A DNA stretch of 64,000 nucleotides from CAVRUF01 sp963716005 (GTDB taxonomy: Bacteria > Actinomycetota > Thermoleophilia > Gaiellales > Gaiellaceae): NCBI GenBank assembly GCA_963716005.1, contig OY970285.1:2046001-2110000 (forward strand), given 5' to 3'. A program made the translations under genes and the position numbers. This document shows, in pieces, positions 16,561 to 25,268 of this stretch. Within the stretch, counting starts at the first letter, position 1. Every line of letters starts with the position of its first letter. Under the pieces are notes generated by a model. It had not been told where the DNA came from. It ran no database searches and worked only from the letters and a program-made list of their open reading frames with translations.

Positions 16561-18867
16561 TCACTCGAGCGCGGCGAGCGCCTTCCCGAGCGACTGTCCG
16601 CCGTCCAGAACGGGCGCGAACAGGTCGCCGTGCCGCTCGACGCGGTCGAGCGCGGTCTCGAACGTGAAGTCGCGCGGGTCGAGATCCTCGGTCACCTCGT
16701 CCCAGAGGAGCGGCGCCGAGACGGGCGCGCCGGGATGCGGCCGCACCGAGTAGACCGACGCGATCGTCTTCCCCTCGCCGTTCTGGTTCGCGTCGATCAG
16801 GACACCGTGGCGCTTCGCGCGCGACCACTGCGTCGTCACGAGCTTCGGATGGGTGCGCACGAGCGTCCCGGCGACGATCTCGGCGAAGTGGCGCGTGTCG
16901 GCATAGGTGTGCCGCCGCGTCACCGGCACGCAGACGTGGATCCCGTCCGAGCCGCTCGTCTTCGGGTAGCCGACGAGCCCGAGCCCGTCGAGCAGTTGCC
17001 TGATGAGGAGCGCGACCTTGACGACGTCCTTGAACGCCACGCCGTCGGACGGGTCGAGGTCGAAGAGGCAGAAGTCGGGGCGGTCGGGCTTGTCGACCCG
17101 CGAGTACCACGTGTTCAGGTCGATGCAGCCCATGTTCGCCATCCAGAGGAGCGCGAGCTCCTCGTTCACGAGCGGATACGAGATCATCCGCTTCTCCCGG
17201 GTCGCCCGCGACACTGAGCGGTACGTCTTCTTCGGGATCCAGTCGGGCATGTGGGACGGGGCGTCCTTTTGGAAGAAGTGCTTGCCCTCGATCCCGTCGG
17301 GGAAGCGCTTCATCGTGAACGGCCGGTTCTTCAGGTGCGGGAGGAGCGCCGGCGCGACCGCCTCGTAGTAGGCGATGAGGTCGCCCTTGGTGATCCCCTC
17401 GTCGGGCCAGAAGACCTTGTCGAGGTTCGAGAGCTTGAGGACGCGCTTCCCGCGCCGGCGCTCGGTGGCTACCGGATGCTCGCGGCGCACGGCTTCGGGA
17501 GCTTTGTCGTCACGAAGCCCAACGTAGCGCGGCGCGCGCAGGTGGCGGTCGTGCGTCCACTCGGCGAACTCGACCTCGCAGACGAGCTTCGGCGTCACCC
17601 AGACGACGTCCGCCGCCTTGACCTTGGCCATCTTCGGGACCGGGTCGAACGGCGACGTCTTGCGCTCGAGCGGGCGTAGCTTGCCGAGCAGCCGCTGCAG
17701 CTCGTCCTCCCCGAATCCGGTACCGCAGTTCCCGACCCAGCGGAGCTCCTTCCCCTCGCGCACCGCGAGGACGAGCGCGCCGAGGCTCGACGATCTCCGG
17801 CCTTGCCCCTTGGTGTAGCCGGCGATCAGGAACTCCTGCCGCTCGGTCGCCTTCACCTTGAGCCAGTTGCGGCTACGCCGTCCCGGCTCGTAGGTCGAGC
17901 GCGCCTTCTTGGCCATGACGCCTTCGAGGCGCTGCTGTTTGACCGCGCGGACGAGCGCAGGCCCGTCCTCGAACGCGTCGGACAGGCGGACGACCTTGTC
18001 CTTCGGGTCGAGCACCTCTCGGAGCCGCTCCTGCCGCTCCGTGTACGAGAGTCGGACGAGCGGCTCGCCGTCGAGCTCGAGCACGTCGAAGACGTAGTAG
18101 AGGAGGTTCGCGCCGCCCTGCTGCATGGCCGAGAAGCTCGCGCGGCCGTCCTCGTCGATCGCGCACACCTCGCCGTCGAGCACGGCGTCCGGCGTGCGGA
18201 TCGCGCCGGGCAGCGCCCGCGCCACGGAGGCGAAGCGCTCGGTGAGGTCGTTGTCACGCCTACTCACGAGCTTCACCTCGCCGCCGCGCAGGTAGGCGAG
18301 CGTGCGGTAGCCGTCCCACTTCACCTCGAAGAGCCAGCCCTTCTCCGTCGGGATGTCCTCGGCGAGGGTCGCGAGCATCGGCGCGTACTTCTTGGACACG
18401 GGCGCCTCGCCGGACTTGCGGACGAGGAGCCAGTTCTTCTCCTGGCCGCCGAGCTTCGCCGGGATGAGCGTCCACAGCCCTTGGAGCCGCTCGCCGTCGA
18501 GCGCCACGGTCAGGCCTCCGTCGGGCTTCTCCTCGACCAGCTCGTAGGTGCCGGAGTCCCAGATCTCGACCGTGCCGGCGCCGTAGGAGCCCTTCGGGAT
18601 CTCGCCCGCGAAGGTCGCGTACTCGAGCGGGTGGTCCTCGACGTGCACGGCGAGGTGGCGCTGGCCCGTCTCGAGCGGGACGCCCTTCGGCACGGCCCAG
18701 CTCGCGAGGGCGCCGTCGCGCTCCAGGCGGAAGTCGTAGTGGAGCGCCCGGGCCTGGTGGCGCTGGACGACGAAGACGGGGCGCTTGCCCTTGCGCGCCT
18801 TGCCGCCGAAGGGCTCCGGTGTTTTCGTGCGGTCGCGCTTGCGCTCGTAGTCGGTGAGTTTCGGCAT
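16561..18867 (-). CDS. ligD: Multi-domain non-homologous end-joining DNA ligase LigD
   Basis: 768 residues with the order phosphoesterase - ligase - polymerase. N-terminal 3'-phosphoesterase domain (residues about 30-150: RHQARALHYDFRLERDG, HPLEYATFAGEIPKG). ATP-dependent ligase with catalytic lysine in FEVKWDGYR (K183), LDGEVCAIDEDGR and EGVMAKKARSTY. Polymerase/primase domain from about residue 475: LSNLDKVFWPDEGITKGD, CLFDLDPSDG (metal aspartates) and TSGSDGIHVCVP. This order is the Pseudomonas type rather than the mycobacterial polymerase-first type. No Ku gene lies in the window. Complete and uninterrupted. Confidence 0.95.
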   Translation of the reverse strand: MPKLTDYERKRDRTKTPEPFGGKARKGKRPVFVVQRHQARALHYDFRLERDGALASWAVPKGVPLETGQRHLAVHVEDHPLEYATFAGEIPKGSYGAGTVEIWDSGTYELVEEKPDGGLTVALDGERLQGLWTLIPAKLGGQEKNWLLVRKSGEAPVSKKYAPMLATLAEDIPTEKGWLFEVKWDGYRTLAYLRGGEVKLVSRRDNDLTERFASVARALPGAIRTPDAVLDGEVCAIDEDGRASFSAMQQGGANLLYYVFDVLELDGEPLVRLSYTERQERLREVLDPKDKVVRLSDAFEDGPALVRAVKQQRLEGVMAKKARSTYEPGRRSRNWLKVKATERQEFLIAGYTKGQGRRSSSLGALVLAVREGKELRWVGNCGTGFGEDELQRLLGKLRPLERKTSPFDPVPKMAKVKAADVVWVTPKLVCEVEFAEWTHDRHLRAPRYVGLRDDKAPEAVRREHPVATERRRGKRVLKLSNLDKVFWPDEGITKGDLIAYYEAVAPALLPHLKNRPFTMKRFPDGIEGKHFFQKDAPSHMPDWIPKKTYRSVSRATREKRMISYPLVNEELALLWMANMGCIDLNTWYSRVDKPDRPDFCLFDLDPSDGVAFKDVVKVALLIRQLLDGLGLVGYPKTSGSDGIHVCVPVTRRHTYADTRHFAEIVAGTLVRTHPKLVTTQWSRAKRHGVLIDANQNGEGKTIASVYSVRPHPGAPVSAPLLWDEVTEDLDPRDFTFETALDRVERHGDLFAPVLDGGQSLGKALAALE

Positions 18868-18933
18868 CGGCCTCAGTGTTTCGGACCCGAACCGGCGGGT
18901 ACCGAATCAGTGCCGATCTGGGGGGGTTGGTAG

Positions 18934-18962
18934 CCGGGGCCGACGTTTTGCGTCGGCCCCGG
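18934..18962. terminator. Strong hairpin between ligD and accA
   Basis: A 12-bp perfect stem (CCGGGGCCGACG / CGTCGGCCCCGG) with loop TTTTG, followed on the plus strand by AAGTTTTC. On the minus strand it sits about 110 bases after the accA stop, so it probably ends the fatty-acid operon transcript before ligD; the minus strand lacks a U-tract. Confidence 0.7.
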
Positions 18963-18976
18963 AAGTTTTCCCATGC

Positions 18977-19063
18977 GGTGGACAACCCTGTGCGAAACCG
19001 CCTTTTTGCACGGAAATCTGCCCCTCTCGAGGCTGCGGATAACCCTGTGGAAGATGTGGGTAA
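18977..19063. other. Cluster of DnaA-box-like 9-mers outside the origin
   Basis: Four same-orientation near matches to TGTGGATAA (reverse of the DnaA box) lie within 87 bases: GGTGGACAA (18977, two mismatches), TGCGGATAA (19034, one), TGTGGAAGA (19046, two), TGTGGGTAA (19055, one). The region fills the gap between accA and the hairpin at 18934. AT content is higher than around it. DnaA binding is inferred from sequence only. Confidence 0.4.
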
Positions 19064-19074
19064 GCGTTCGCCGG

Positions 19075-20028
19075 CTAGGCGACGAACACGCCCATGGAAA
19101 GGAAGCGCTTGCGGCGCGCGAGGCGCCGTTTACGCGGATCGGCGTCGCCGACCTCCTCCAGTGCGGCTTCGAGGCTCGCAGCGAGGAGCTCAGCAGCCCC
19201 GTCGTGGTCGGCGTGCGCGCCCCCCTCGGGCTCGGGAACGATCCCATCGATCACGCCGAGGTCGAGGCAGTGGACGGCGTCCGGCTTGAACGCGGCCGCG
19301 GCCTTCTTCGCCGCGCTCGCATCGCGCCACAGGATGGCGGCGCAGCCCTCCGGTGAGATGACCGAGTAGATCGAGTTCTCCTGCATGAGCACCCGGTCGG
19401 CGACCGCGATCGCGACCGCGCCGCCCGAGCCGCCCTCGCCGATCACGCAGGCGACCGAGGGGACGTCGAGCCCGATCATCGCGAGCTGGCAGCGAGCGAT
19501 CCAGCCGCCCTGGCCGTGCTGTTCCGCGGCCAGTCCCGGGAAGGCGCCCGGCGTGTCGATGAGCGACACGACCGGCATCCCGTGGCGGTCGGCGATATCC
19601 ATGACCCGCATCGCCTTGCGGTAACCCGACGGGTAGGGCATCCCGAAGTTGCGGAACGTGCGCTCGCGCAGGTCGCGGCCCTTCTGATGGCCGACGATCG
19701 CGACAGAGCGGCCGCGGAACCGGCCCAGGCCGGCAACGATCGCGGCGTCGTCAGCCTCGGAGCGGTCGCCGTGGAGCTCGATGAAGTCGTCGCAGATCCG
19801 CTCGATGTAGTCGAGCGTGTACGGCCGGTCCTGATGGCGCGCGAACTCGACCGAGTGCCAGACCTCGTCCGTCGACGGCTCCGCCGAGATCCGTTCGATC
19901 TGCTTCTCGAGCTTCGCCAGCTCGCCGGAGACGCCGACGCCGCCGATGAGCGGCAGGTTCTTGAGCTTCGCGAGCCGCTCGCGGAGGCGGAGCTGTTCGG
20001 CCGCCTCGTGCTCGTTCGCCTCAGCCAC
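19075..20028 (-). CDS. accA: Acetyl-CoA carboxylase carboxyltransferase subunit alpha
   Basis: 317 residues. AccA, with AccD, moves the carboxyl group from biotin to acetyl-CoA to make malonyl-CoA for fatty acid synthesis. Seen: RPYTLDYIERICDDFIELHGDR, VAIVGHQKGRD, RNFGMPYPSGYRKAMRVM, PVVSLIDTPGAFPG, IGEGGSGGAVAIAVADRV and ENSIYSVISPEGCAAILWRD, all classic AccA blocks. The start overlaps accD by 8 bases. The biotin carrier and carboxylase subunits (accB, accC) are not in the window, but the biotin ligase birA is nearby. Confidence 0.95.
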   Translation of the reverse strand: MAEANEHEAAEQLRLRERLAKLKNLPLIGGVGVSGELAKLEKQIERISAEPSTDEVWHSVEFARHQDRPYTLDYIERICDDFIELHGDRSEADDAAIVAGLGRFRGRSVAIVGHQKGRDLRERTFRNFGMPYPSGYRKAMRVMDIADRHGMPVVSLIDTPGAFPGLAAEQHGQGGWIARCQLAMIGLDVPSVACVIGEGGSGGAVAIAVADRVLMQENSIYSVISPEGCAAILWRDASAAKKAAAAFKPDAVHCLDLGVIDGIVPEPEGGAHADHDGAAELLAASLEAALEEVGDADPRKRRLARRKRFLSMGVFVA

Positions 20029-20875
20029 GCGACCCTCCGTCGAAGAGGGAGAGGAGCCGGCCGAGGAACGGCCGCAGGTCTGGACGGCGGACGATCGCGT
20101 CGATGTGGCCGAAGCGACTGTTCGACTCGGACATCCCGAAGTCGTCCGGGAGCTTCTCGCGGGTCGTCTGCTGCACGACGCGCGGGCCGGCGAAGACGAT
20201 CAGCGCGCCGGGCTCGCTGACGATCACGTCGCCGAGGCTCGCGAAGCTCGCGAGCACGCCGGCGGTCGTCGGGTGCGTCATGACGACCACGAACGGCGAG
20301 CGTGCTTCGCGCAGCGCGTCGACCGCGGCCACCGTCTTCGGCAGCTGCATGAGCGAGAGGATCCCCTCCTGCATCCGCGCGCCGCCCGAGGAGGTCACGG
20401 TGATGAGCGGCGCCTGCCGCTCGGCCGCCCGCTCGCAGGCGCGCGCGATCTTCTCGCCGACGACGCTCCCCATCGAGCCGCCCATGAAGGCGAAGTCCAT
20501 GACCGCGATCTCGCAGGGACGCCGCTCGATCGAGGCCGACCCGGCGACGATCGCGTCGCCGAGACCCGTCTGCATCTCGGCCTGCGCGATCCGCTCCGTG
20601 TACGCGCGCAGGTCGAAGAAGTTCAGCGGATCGGCCGAGTGGAGCTCGGCGTCGTGCTCGACGAACGTGCCCCCGTCGGTGAGCTGCGCGATCCGGTCAC
20701 GGGCCCCCATCGGGAAGTGATGGCCGCACTGGACGCAGACGCGGAGGTTCGCGTCGAGCTCGTCGTCGCGGTAATGAGACCCGCAGCGCGGGCAGGTGTT
20801 CGGATGCGGTTTCCCGTCGGTTTCCGGCGCCTTTTCGCGCCGGTCGTCGATCGAGACCTCGTAGGGCTCAGCCAT
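20021..20875 (-). CDS. accD: Acetyl-CoA carboxylase carboxyltransferase subunit beta
   Basis: 284 residues. A four-cysteine zinc ribbon at the N-terminus (C28, C31, C47, C50: CPRCGSHY and CVQCGHHF) is followed by the crotonase-fold core: GLGDAIVAGSASIERRP, VMDFAFMGGSMGSVVGEK, TVTSSGGARMQEGILSLMQ and MTHPTTAGVLASFASLGD. This is the bacterial AccD layout. TAGGAG lies 4 bases before the ATG, and TAGGAT just upstream could be a -10 element. Translationally coupled to accA. Confidence 0.95.
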   Translation of the reverse strand: MAEPYEVSIDDRREKAPETDGKPHPNTCPRCGSHYRDDELDANLRVCVQCGHHFPMGARDRIAQLTDGGTFVEHDAELHSADPLNFFDLRAYTERIAQAEMQTGLGDAIVAGSASIERRPCEIAVMDFAFMGGSMGSVVGEKIARACERAAERQAPLITVTSSGGARMQEGILSLMQLPKTVAAVDALREARSPFVVVMTHPTTAGVLASFASLGDVIVSEPGALIVFAGPRVVQQTTREKLPDDFGMSESNSRFGHIDAIVRRPDLRPFLGRLLSLFDGGSRG

Positions 20876-20898
20876 TGGGCTCCTAATCCTAGGCGGGG

Positions 20899-21681
20899 TT
20901 AGAGGCCGATGGCGCGGGCGAAGGGAACAAGCGCTTCTGCGTTGCCCTCGGCGCCCGTCGCGGCGCTCATCCCGAAGCCCGCCAGGCGCGTGTTCGAGCC
21001 GGCGATCCGCTCGAGGATCGCGCGGACCTCGTCGCCCGTCGGACCGTCGGGCTCGGGCATGAACATGATCACGTCGTCATCGGGATCGAGCACGTCCACG
21101 TCCAGCGCCACGTACACCACGTCGGCTCCGTCGAGAGCCTCGTTCAACTCCTCGACCCCGAGGTGGATACCGGACTCGCCGATGAACGCCTCCTCGGGAG
21201 GATCGAGATTGCGCGCTCCGATCAGAACGACGTCCTCGGGCCGCACGGTCTCGGAGTCGATGAGCATCCGCAAGGGCATGCCCCAGACGTTTCCGCTCGG
21301 CGAGGTCTCGGGCGTGTTCAGGTCGCCGTGCGCGTCGAGCCACACGACCGCAACGCGGCCGTGCCGCGCCGAAAGTCCTTCGACCGCCCCGACGTGAGAG
21401 CAGCAGCAGCCGCCGAGGATGAGCGGGCGTTCGGGCAGCCCCGCAGCGAGTGCGAGGTTCTGCTCTTGCAGCGTGTCCTCTTCGATGACCGCGACCTCGG
21501 GATACGGAAGGTCGAGGCGGGCACCGTCGTGCATCGTCTCTCCGCCTTCGCCCCAGGCCCGGGGAACGCGGACGAGCCCTGCCTCGAAGGTTCGCCCGCA
21601 GGCGTGGCACTCGTAGCCGAGCCCGACCGAGACGGCGGTGAGAGTCCGGCAGTACGGGCACTTGGCCCGAAGCTTCGACAT
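20899..21681 (-). CDS. Arginase/ureohydrolase-family protein with N-terminal zinc ribbon
   Basis: 260 residues. Residues 1-30 form a zinc ribbon (C8, C11, C25, C28). The rest is a ureohydrolase fold with WLDAHGDLNTPETSPSGN (D116, H118, D120) and ALDVDVLDP (D194, D196), four of the usual manganese ligands. The first metal motif, normally GGDHS, reads GGCCCSHVG, so the ligand histidine is replaced by a cysteine run. True arginase or agmatinase activity is therefore uncertain. It sits in the lipid operon but has its own leaderless-type promoter inside the preceding stop codon. Confidence 0.8.
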   Translation of the reverse strand: MSKLRAKCPYCRTLTAVSVGLGYECHACGRTFEAGLVRVPRAWGEGGETMHDGARLDLPYPEVAVIEEDTLQEQNLALAAGLPERPLILGGCCCSHVGAVEGLSARHGRVAVVWLDAHGDLNTPETSPSGNVWGMPLRMLIDSETVRPEDVVLIGARNLDPPEEAFIGESGIHLGVEELNEALDGADVVYVALDVDVLDPDDDVIMFMPEPDGPTGDEVRAILERIAGSNTRLAGFGMSAATGAEGNAEALVPFARAIGL

Positions 21682-21688
21682 GGCGACG

Positions 21689-21694
21689 AGACTA
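21689..21694 (-). promoter_or_regulatory. -10 element (TAGTCT) for the arginase-family gene
   Basis: TAGTCT begins with the TAG stop codon of the HAD gene and ends 7 bases before the ATG of the arginase-family gene. The same TAGTCT-7-ATG arrangement precedes birA. There is no Shine-Dalgarno sequence. Read as an internal promoter for leaderless mRNA. Confidence 0.5.
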
Positions 21695-22354
21695 GCTGGC
21701 GACGATCGAGTCGAGCGTGTCCGCGAGGCCGTTCAGGTCGGTGAGCTCGGCCGCGCGAGGCGCGTCGGACTCCTCGTGGACCCGGTTGATCCACACCGAG
21801 GGCGCGCCGAGCTCGGCCGCCGGCGGCAGGTCGTGGAAGGCGCTCGCTGCGACGTGCACGTGGCGCGAACGGTCGACGTCGTCGCGCTCGAAGAGGCGCT
21901 CCCAGTGTCCGTGCGCCGGCTTGTAGGAGCCCGCGATGTCGGCCGTGATGGTCAGGTCGACCGGCACGCCGATGTTCTCGAGCGAGGACGCGAGGAGATC
22001 CGGATCCGAGTTCGAGAGGATCGCGAGCTTCCACCCGCGAGCGCGAAGCTCCTCGAGCTCGCCGGGGACCTCGGGGAACGCAGGCCACGCCGGCAGCGAC
22101 TCGGCGAGCGCGGTCTCGTCCTCCGGCGCGAGCTCGAGCCCCTCGCTCTCGGCCAGGAGCTTCAGCGACTGCGTCAGCACCTCGCGGTAAGGGAGGCTTC
22201 CGTCGAGCTCGACCCTCGGCTCGATCTCGTGGTAGCGCTCGAGCAGCTCGGCCGTGTCGGCGTCGGGCCAAAGGCGCGCAAGGACGCTAGAGATCCCGCC
22301 GTTCCAGTCGACGAGCGTTCCGTAGCAGTCGAAGCTCGCCCAGCGCGCGGTCAC
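21692..22354 (-). CDS. HAD-superfamily hydrolase (haloacid-dehalogenase type II-like)
   Basis: 220 residues. HAD motif I SFDCYGTLVDW (nucleophile Asp in DCYGTLVD), motif II KLAILSNSDPD, a lysine in DIAGSYKPAHGHWERLF, and a weakly conserved motif IV region (AELGAPSVWINR). Such enzymes hydrolyse haloacids or small phosphate esters. The GTG start overlaps the fabF stop as GTGA, placing it in the fatty-acid operon. The substrate is unknown. Confidence 0.85.
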   Translation of the reverse strand: MTARWASFDCYGTLVDWNGGISSVLARLWPDADTAELLERYHEIEPRVELDGSLPYREVLTQSLKLLAESEGLELAPEDETALAESLPAWPAFPEVPGELEELRARGWKLAILSNSDPDLLASSLENIGVPVDLTITADIAGSYKPAHGHWERLFERDDVDRSRHVHVAASAFHDLPPAAELGAPSVWINRVHEESDAPRAAELTDLNGLADTLDSIVAS

Positions 22355-23611
22355 TCGTGGAACTTCTTGATCACGAGGCACGCGTTGTGGCCGCCGAAGC
22401 CGAAGTTGTTCGAGAGCGCCATCTCGACCGGGACCTTCCGCGACTCGTTCGGGATGTAGTCGAGGTCGCACTCGGGGTCGGGCGTCTCCTGGTTGATCGT
22501 CGGCGGGACGATGTCGTCGCGCACCGCGAGGATGCAGGCGAGCGCCTCGATCGCGCCCGAGGCGCCGAGGCAGTGGCCGGTCGCGCCCTTGGTCGAGGAG
22601 ATCGGCGTCGAGTAGGCCTTCTCCTCGCCGAACGCGAGCTTGATGACGCGCGTCTCCGACGCGTCGCCGAGCGGGGTCGAGGTGCCGTGGGCGTTGATGT
22701 AGTCGATGTCGTTCGGCGAAACACCCGCGTCTTCGAGCGCCATCTTGATCGCGCGGCCGGGATGGATCCCGGTCGGGTCGGGCTCGGTCACGTGTTGCGC
22801 GTCCGACGAGAGGCCGTACCCGGCGATCTCCGCGTAGATCTTCGCGCCGCGCGCCTTCGCGTGCTCGAGCTCCTCGAGGACGACGATCGCGCCCGCCTCG
22901 CCCATGACGAAGCCGTCGCGCTGGAGGTCGAACGGGCGGCTCCCCTTCTCGGGCGCGTCGTTTCGCCGCGAGAGCGCGCGCATGGCGCCAAAGCCGGCGA
23001 TGCCGACCTCGGTGATCCCCGCCTCGGTGCCGCCGGCGAGCATCACGTCGGCCCGGCCGAGCCTGATCGCATCGGTAGCCTCGCCGATCGCCATGTTCGA
23101 CGCGGCGCAGGCGGTGCACTGGGAGGTGAGCGGGCCGCGCGTGCCGAGCTCCATCGAGACCCAGGCGGCGCCCATGTTCGGGATGATCGCCGGGATCGAC
23201 TGCGGATTGACCCGGTCGGCGCCGCGATCCTTCAGCGTGTAGGCGCAGTCCTGGAAGCTGCCCGAGCCCGCCGATCCCGGTCGCGACCGACACGCCGGTG
23301 CGCTCGGTCTCGCCGGCGACGTCGATGCCCGAGTCGGCCTCGGCCTGGCGCGCGGCGGCGACGATCATCTGGGCGAACCGGTCGATCTTTCGCGCCTTGC
23401 GCTTGTCGATCCACTCGGTCGGATCGAAGTCCTTGAGCTCGCAGGCGAACTGCACCGGGAACGCGGACGCGTCGAAGAGCGTGATCGGGCCCGCGCCGCT
23501 CTTTCCGGCGGTCAGGTTCGTCCAGAACGTCTCGGGATCGGGACCGAGCGGCGTCACCGCACCGAGCCCGGTGACGACGACCCTGCGCGTTGTGTACTCC
23601 GTGCCGCCCAT
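22351..23611 (-). CDS. fabF: 3-oxoacyl-ACP synthase II (one frameshift)
   Basis: About 419 residues after rejoining. FabF extends acyl-ACP by condensation with malonyl-ACP. N-terminal RRVVVTGLGAVTPLGPD; the catalytic cysteine lies in TACAASNMAIGEA, the histidines in NAHGTSTPLGD and NNFGFGGHNAC. The frame breaks near 23261 (a GGG run on the coding strand where GG is expected): before it VSVATGIGGLG, after it SFQDCAYTLKDRG. One extra base explains it. The ATG follows directly on the fabG stop. No acyl carrier protein gene separates fabG and fabF, unlike the common arrangement. Confidence 0.92.
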
Positions 23612-24352
23612 CTACATCCCCAATCCGCCGTCGACGAGGAAGATCTCCCCGGTCACGAACGACGCCTCGTCCGAGCAAAGGAACCGTACCGCCGTGGCCA
23701 CGTCCTCGGGCGTCCCGAGCCGGCCCAGCGGAGTATTGGAACGAAGGAACTCGGTGATCTCATCCGAGAGCACGCCGGTGAGCTCGGTCTCGATGTAGCC
23801 CGGAGCGACCGCGTTCACCCGCACGCCGCGCGTTCCGAGCTCCTTGGAAAGCGCCTTCGTGAACGAGATGATCGCGCCCTTCGAGGCCGCGTAGTTCGTC
23901 TGGCCCGGATTCCCGTGAACGCCGACGTAGCTCGACATGTTCACGATCGCGCCGGAGCGGCGCTTCAGCATCCCGCGCGCGACCGCCCGGCACGTGTGGA
24001 ACGTGCCGTCGATGTTCGTCGCCTGCACGTCGCGCCAGTCCTCGTCGCTCATGCGGGCGATGAGGCCGTCGCGGGTGATCCCGGCGTTGTTCACGAGGAT
24101 GTCGAGGTCGCCGAGCTGCGATTCGGCCTCCTCGACGAGCGCGAGCGCCTGCGCAGCGTCGGCAACGTCGCCGGCGAGCGCGACGCCGCCGATCTCCTTC
24201 GCGATCGCCTCGGCCTCGGCGGCGCTCGAGCGGTAGTTCACCGCGACCTTGGCGCCCCCGCGGGCGAGCTCGCGGCAGATCGCGGCGCCGATCCCGCGCG
24301 AGCCGCCGGTGACGAGCGCGACCTTGCCGTCGAGGGACGCGAACTCAGACAG
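23612..24352 (-). CDS. fabG: 3-oxoacyl-ACP reductase
   Basis: 246 residues, the normal FabG length, a short-chain dehydrogenase that uses NADPH to reduce 3-ketoacyl-ACP. Seen: cofactor motif VTGGSRGIGAAI, NNAGITRDGL, catalytic Ser/Tyr/Lys in NMSSYVGVHGNPGQTNYAAS and VNAVAPGYIETEL. The family start matches a CTG at 24352, 10 bases or fewer after AGGAGG; no ATG, GTG or TTG lies nearby in frame, so CTG is proposed as the start. It overlaps the end of fabD by 8 bases. Confidence 0.93.
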   Translation of the reverse strand: MSEFASLDGKVALVTGGSRGIGAAICRELARGGAKVAVNYRSSAAEAEAIAKEIGGVALAGDVADAAQALALVEEAESQLGDLDILVNNAGITRDGLIARMSDEDWRDVQATNIDGTFHTCRAVARGMLKRRSGAIVNMSSYVGVHGNPGQTNYAASKGAIISFTKALSKELGTRGVRVNAVAPGYIETELTGVLSDEITEFLRSNTPLGRLGTPEDVATAVRFLCSDEASFVTGEIFLVDGGLGM

Positions 24353-25268
24353 CGGAGACGACCTCCTCGAGCTGCGCGAGGCCCTTCGCGTCGCCGACCG
24401 AGAGCGTGCGCACCGTCGGGTCACAACGCTTGATCAGGCCGCTCAGCACCTTGCCCGGGCCGATCTCCACGAACGTGTCGACGCCGTCGGCGACGAGCGC
24501 CTTCACGGCCTGCGTGAACTTGACCGGCGCCGTGAGCTGGTCGAGCAGGATCCCGCCGAGGCGCTCGGCCGGCTCGATCTGCGCGGTCACGGTGGACATG
24601 AACGGCGTCGTCGGCTCCTGCCAGTCGGCCGCCTCGACCGCCGGGCGCAGCGTGTCGACCGCGCTCCCCACGAGGGGCGAATGGAACGCGCCCGTGATCG
24701 GGAGCTTCACGACCTTGCGCGCTCCGGCCGCTTCGGCGGCCACGACGAGCGCGTCGACCGCCGCCGTCTCGCCGGAGACGACGAGCTGGCCGGGGCAGTT
24801 GTAGTTCGCGGGCCACACGCCGTCGATCGCCGCACAGAGATCCTCGACCACCGCGTCCTCGAGGCCGATCACCGCGGCCATCGCGCCGGGACGCTCGCGG
24901 GCCGCCGCGGCCGTCGCCTCGCCGCGGGTGCGGACGAGCGCGATCGCGTCGCGGTCGGAGAGCGCGCCGCAGGCGGCGAGCGCCGAGTACTCGCCGACCG
25001 AGTGGCCGACGACGACCTCCGCGCGCACGCCGAGCGTGTCGACCGCGCGCAGGCAGGCGAGCTCGGTCGCGACCAGGGCGGGCTGCTGCTGCTCCGTCTT
25101 CGTGAGCTCCTCGATCGGCCCCTCGAAGCAGAGCGCGGCGAGGTCGAACCCGACCGCCTCCGAACCCTCGTCGTAGACCGCGCGGGCTGCCGGGAACGCC
25201 TCGGCGAGCTCGCGGCCCATGCCGACCGACTGCGAGCCCTGGCCCGGAAAGCAGAACGCGATCGTCAC
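24345..25268 (-). CDS. fabD: Malonyl-CoA:ACP transacylase
   Basis: 307 residues. FabD loads malonyl groups onto acyl carrier protein. Seen: AFCFPGQGSQSVGMG at the N-terminus, catalytic serine in VVGHSVGEYSALAACG (S90), RPGAMAAVIGL, catalytic histidine in PITGAFHSPLV and FVEIGPGKVLSGL. The GTG start overlaps the fabH stop (GTGA). Order fabZ-fabH-fabD-fabG-fabF within one transcript. Confidence 0.96.
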   Translation of the reverse strand: MTIAFCFPGQGSQSVGMGRELAEAFPAARAVYDEGSEAVGFDLAALCFEGPIEELTKTEQQQPALVATELACLRAVDTLGVRAEVVVGHSVGEYSALAACGALSDRDAIALVRTRGEATAAAARERPGAMAAVIGLEDAVVEDLCAAIDGVWPANYNCPGQLVVSGETAAVDALVVAAEAAGARKVVKLPITGAFHSPLVGSAVDTLRPAVEAADWQEPTTPFMSTVTAQIEPAERLGGILLDQLTAPVKFTQAVKALVADGVDTFVEIGPGKVLSGLIKRCDPTVRTLSVGDAKGLAQLEEVVSAV

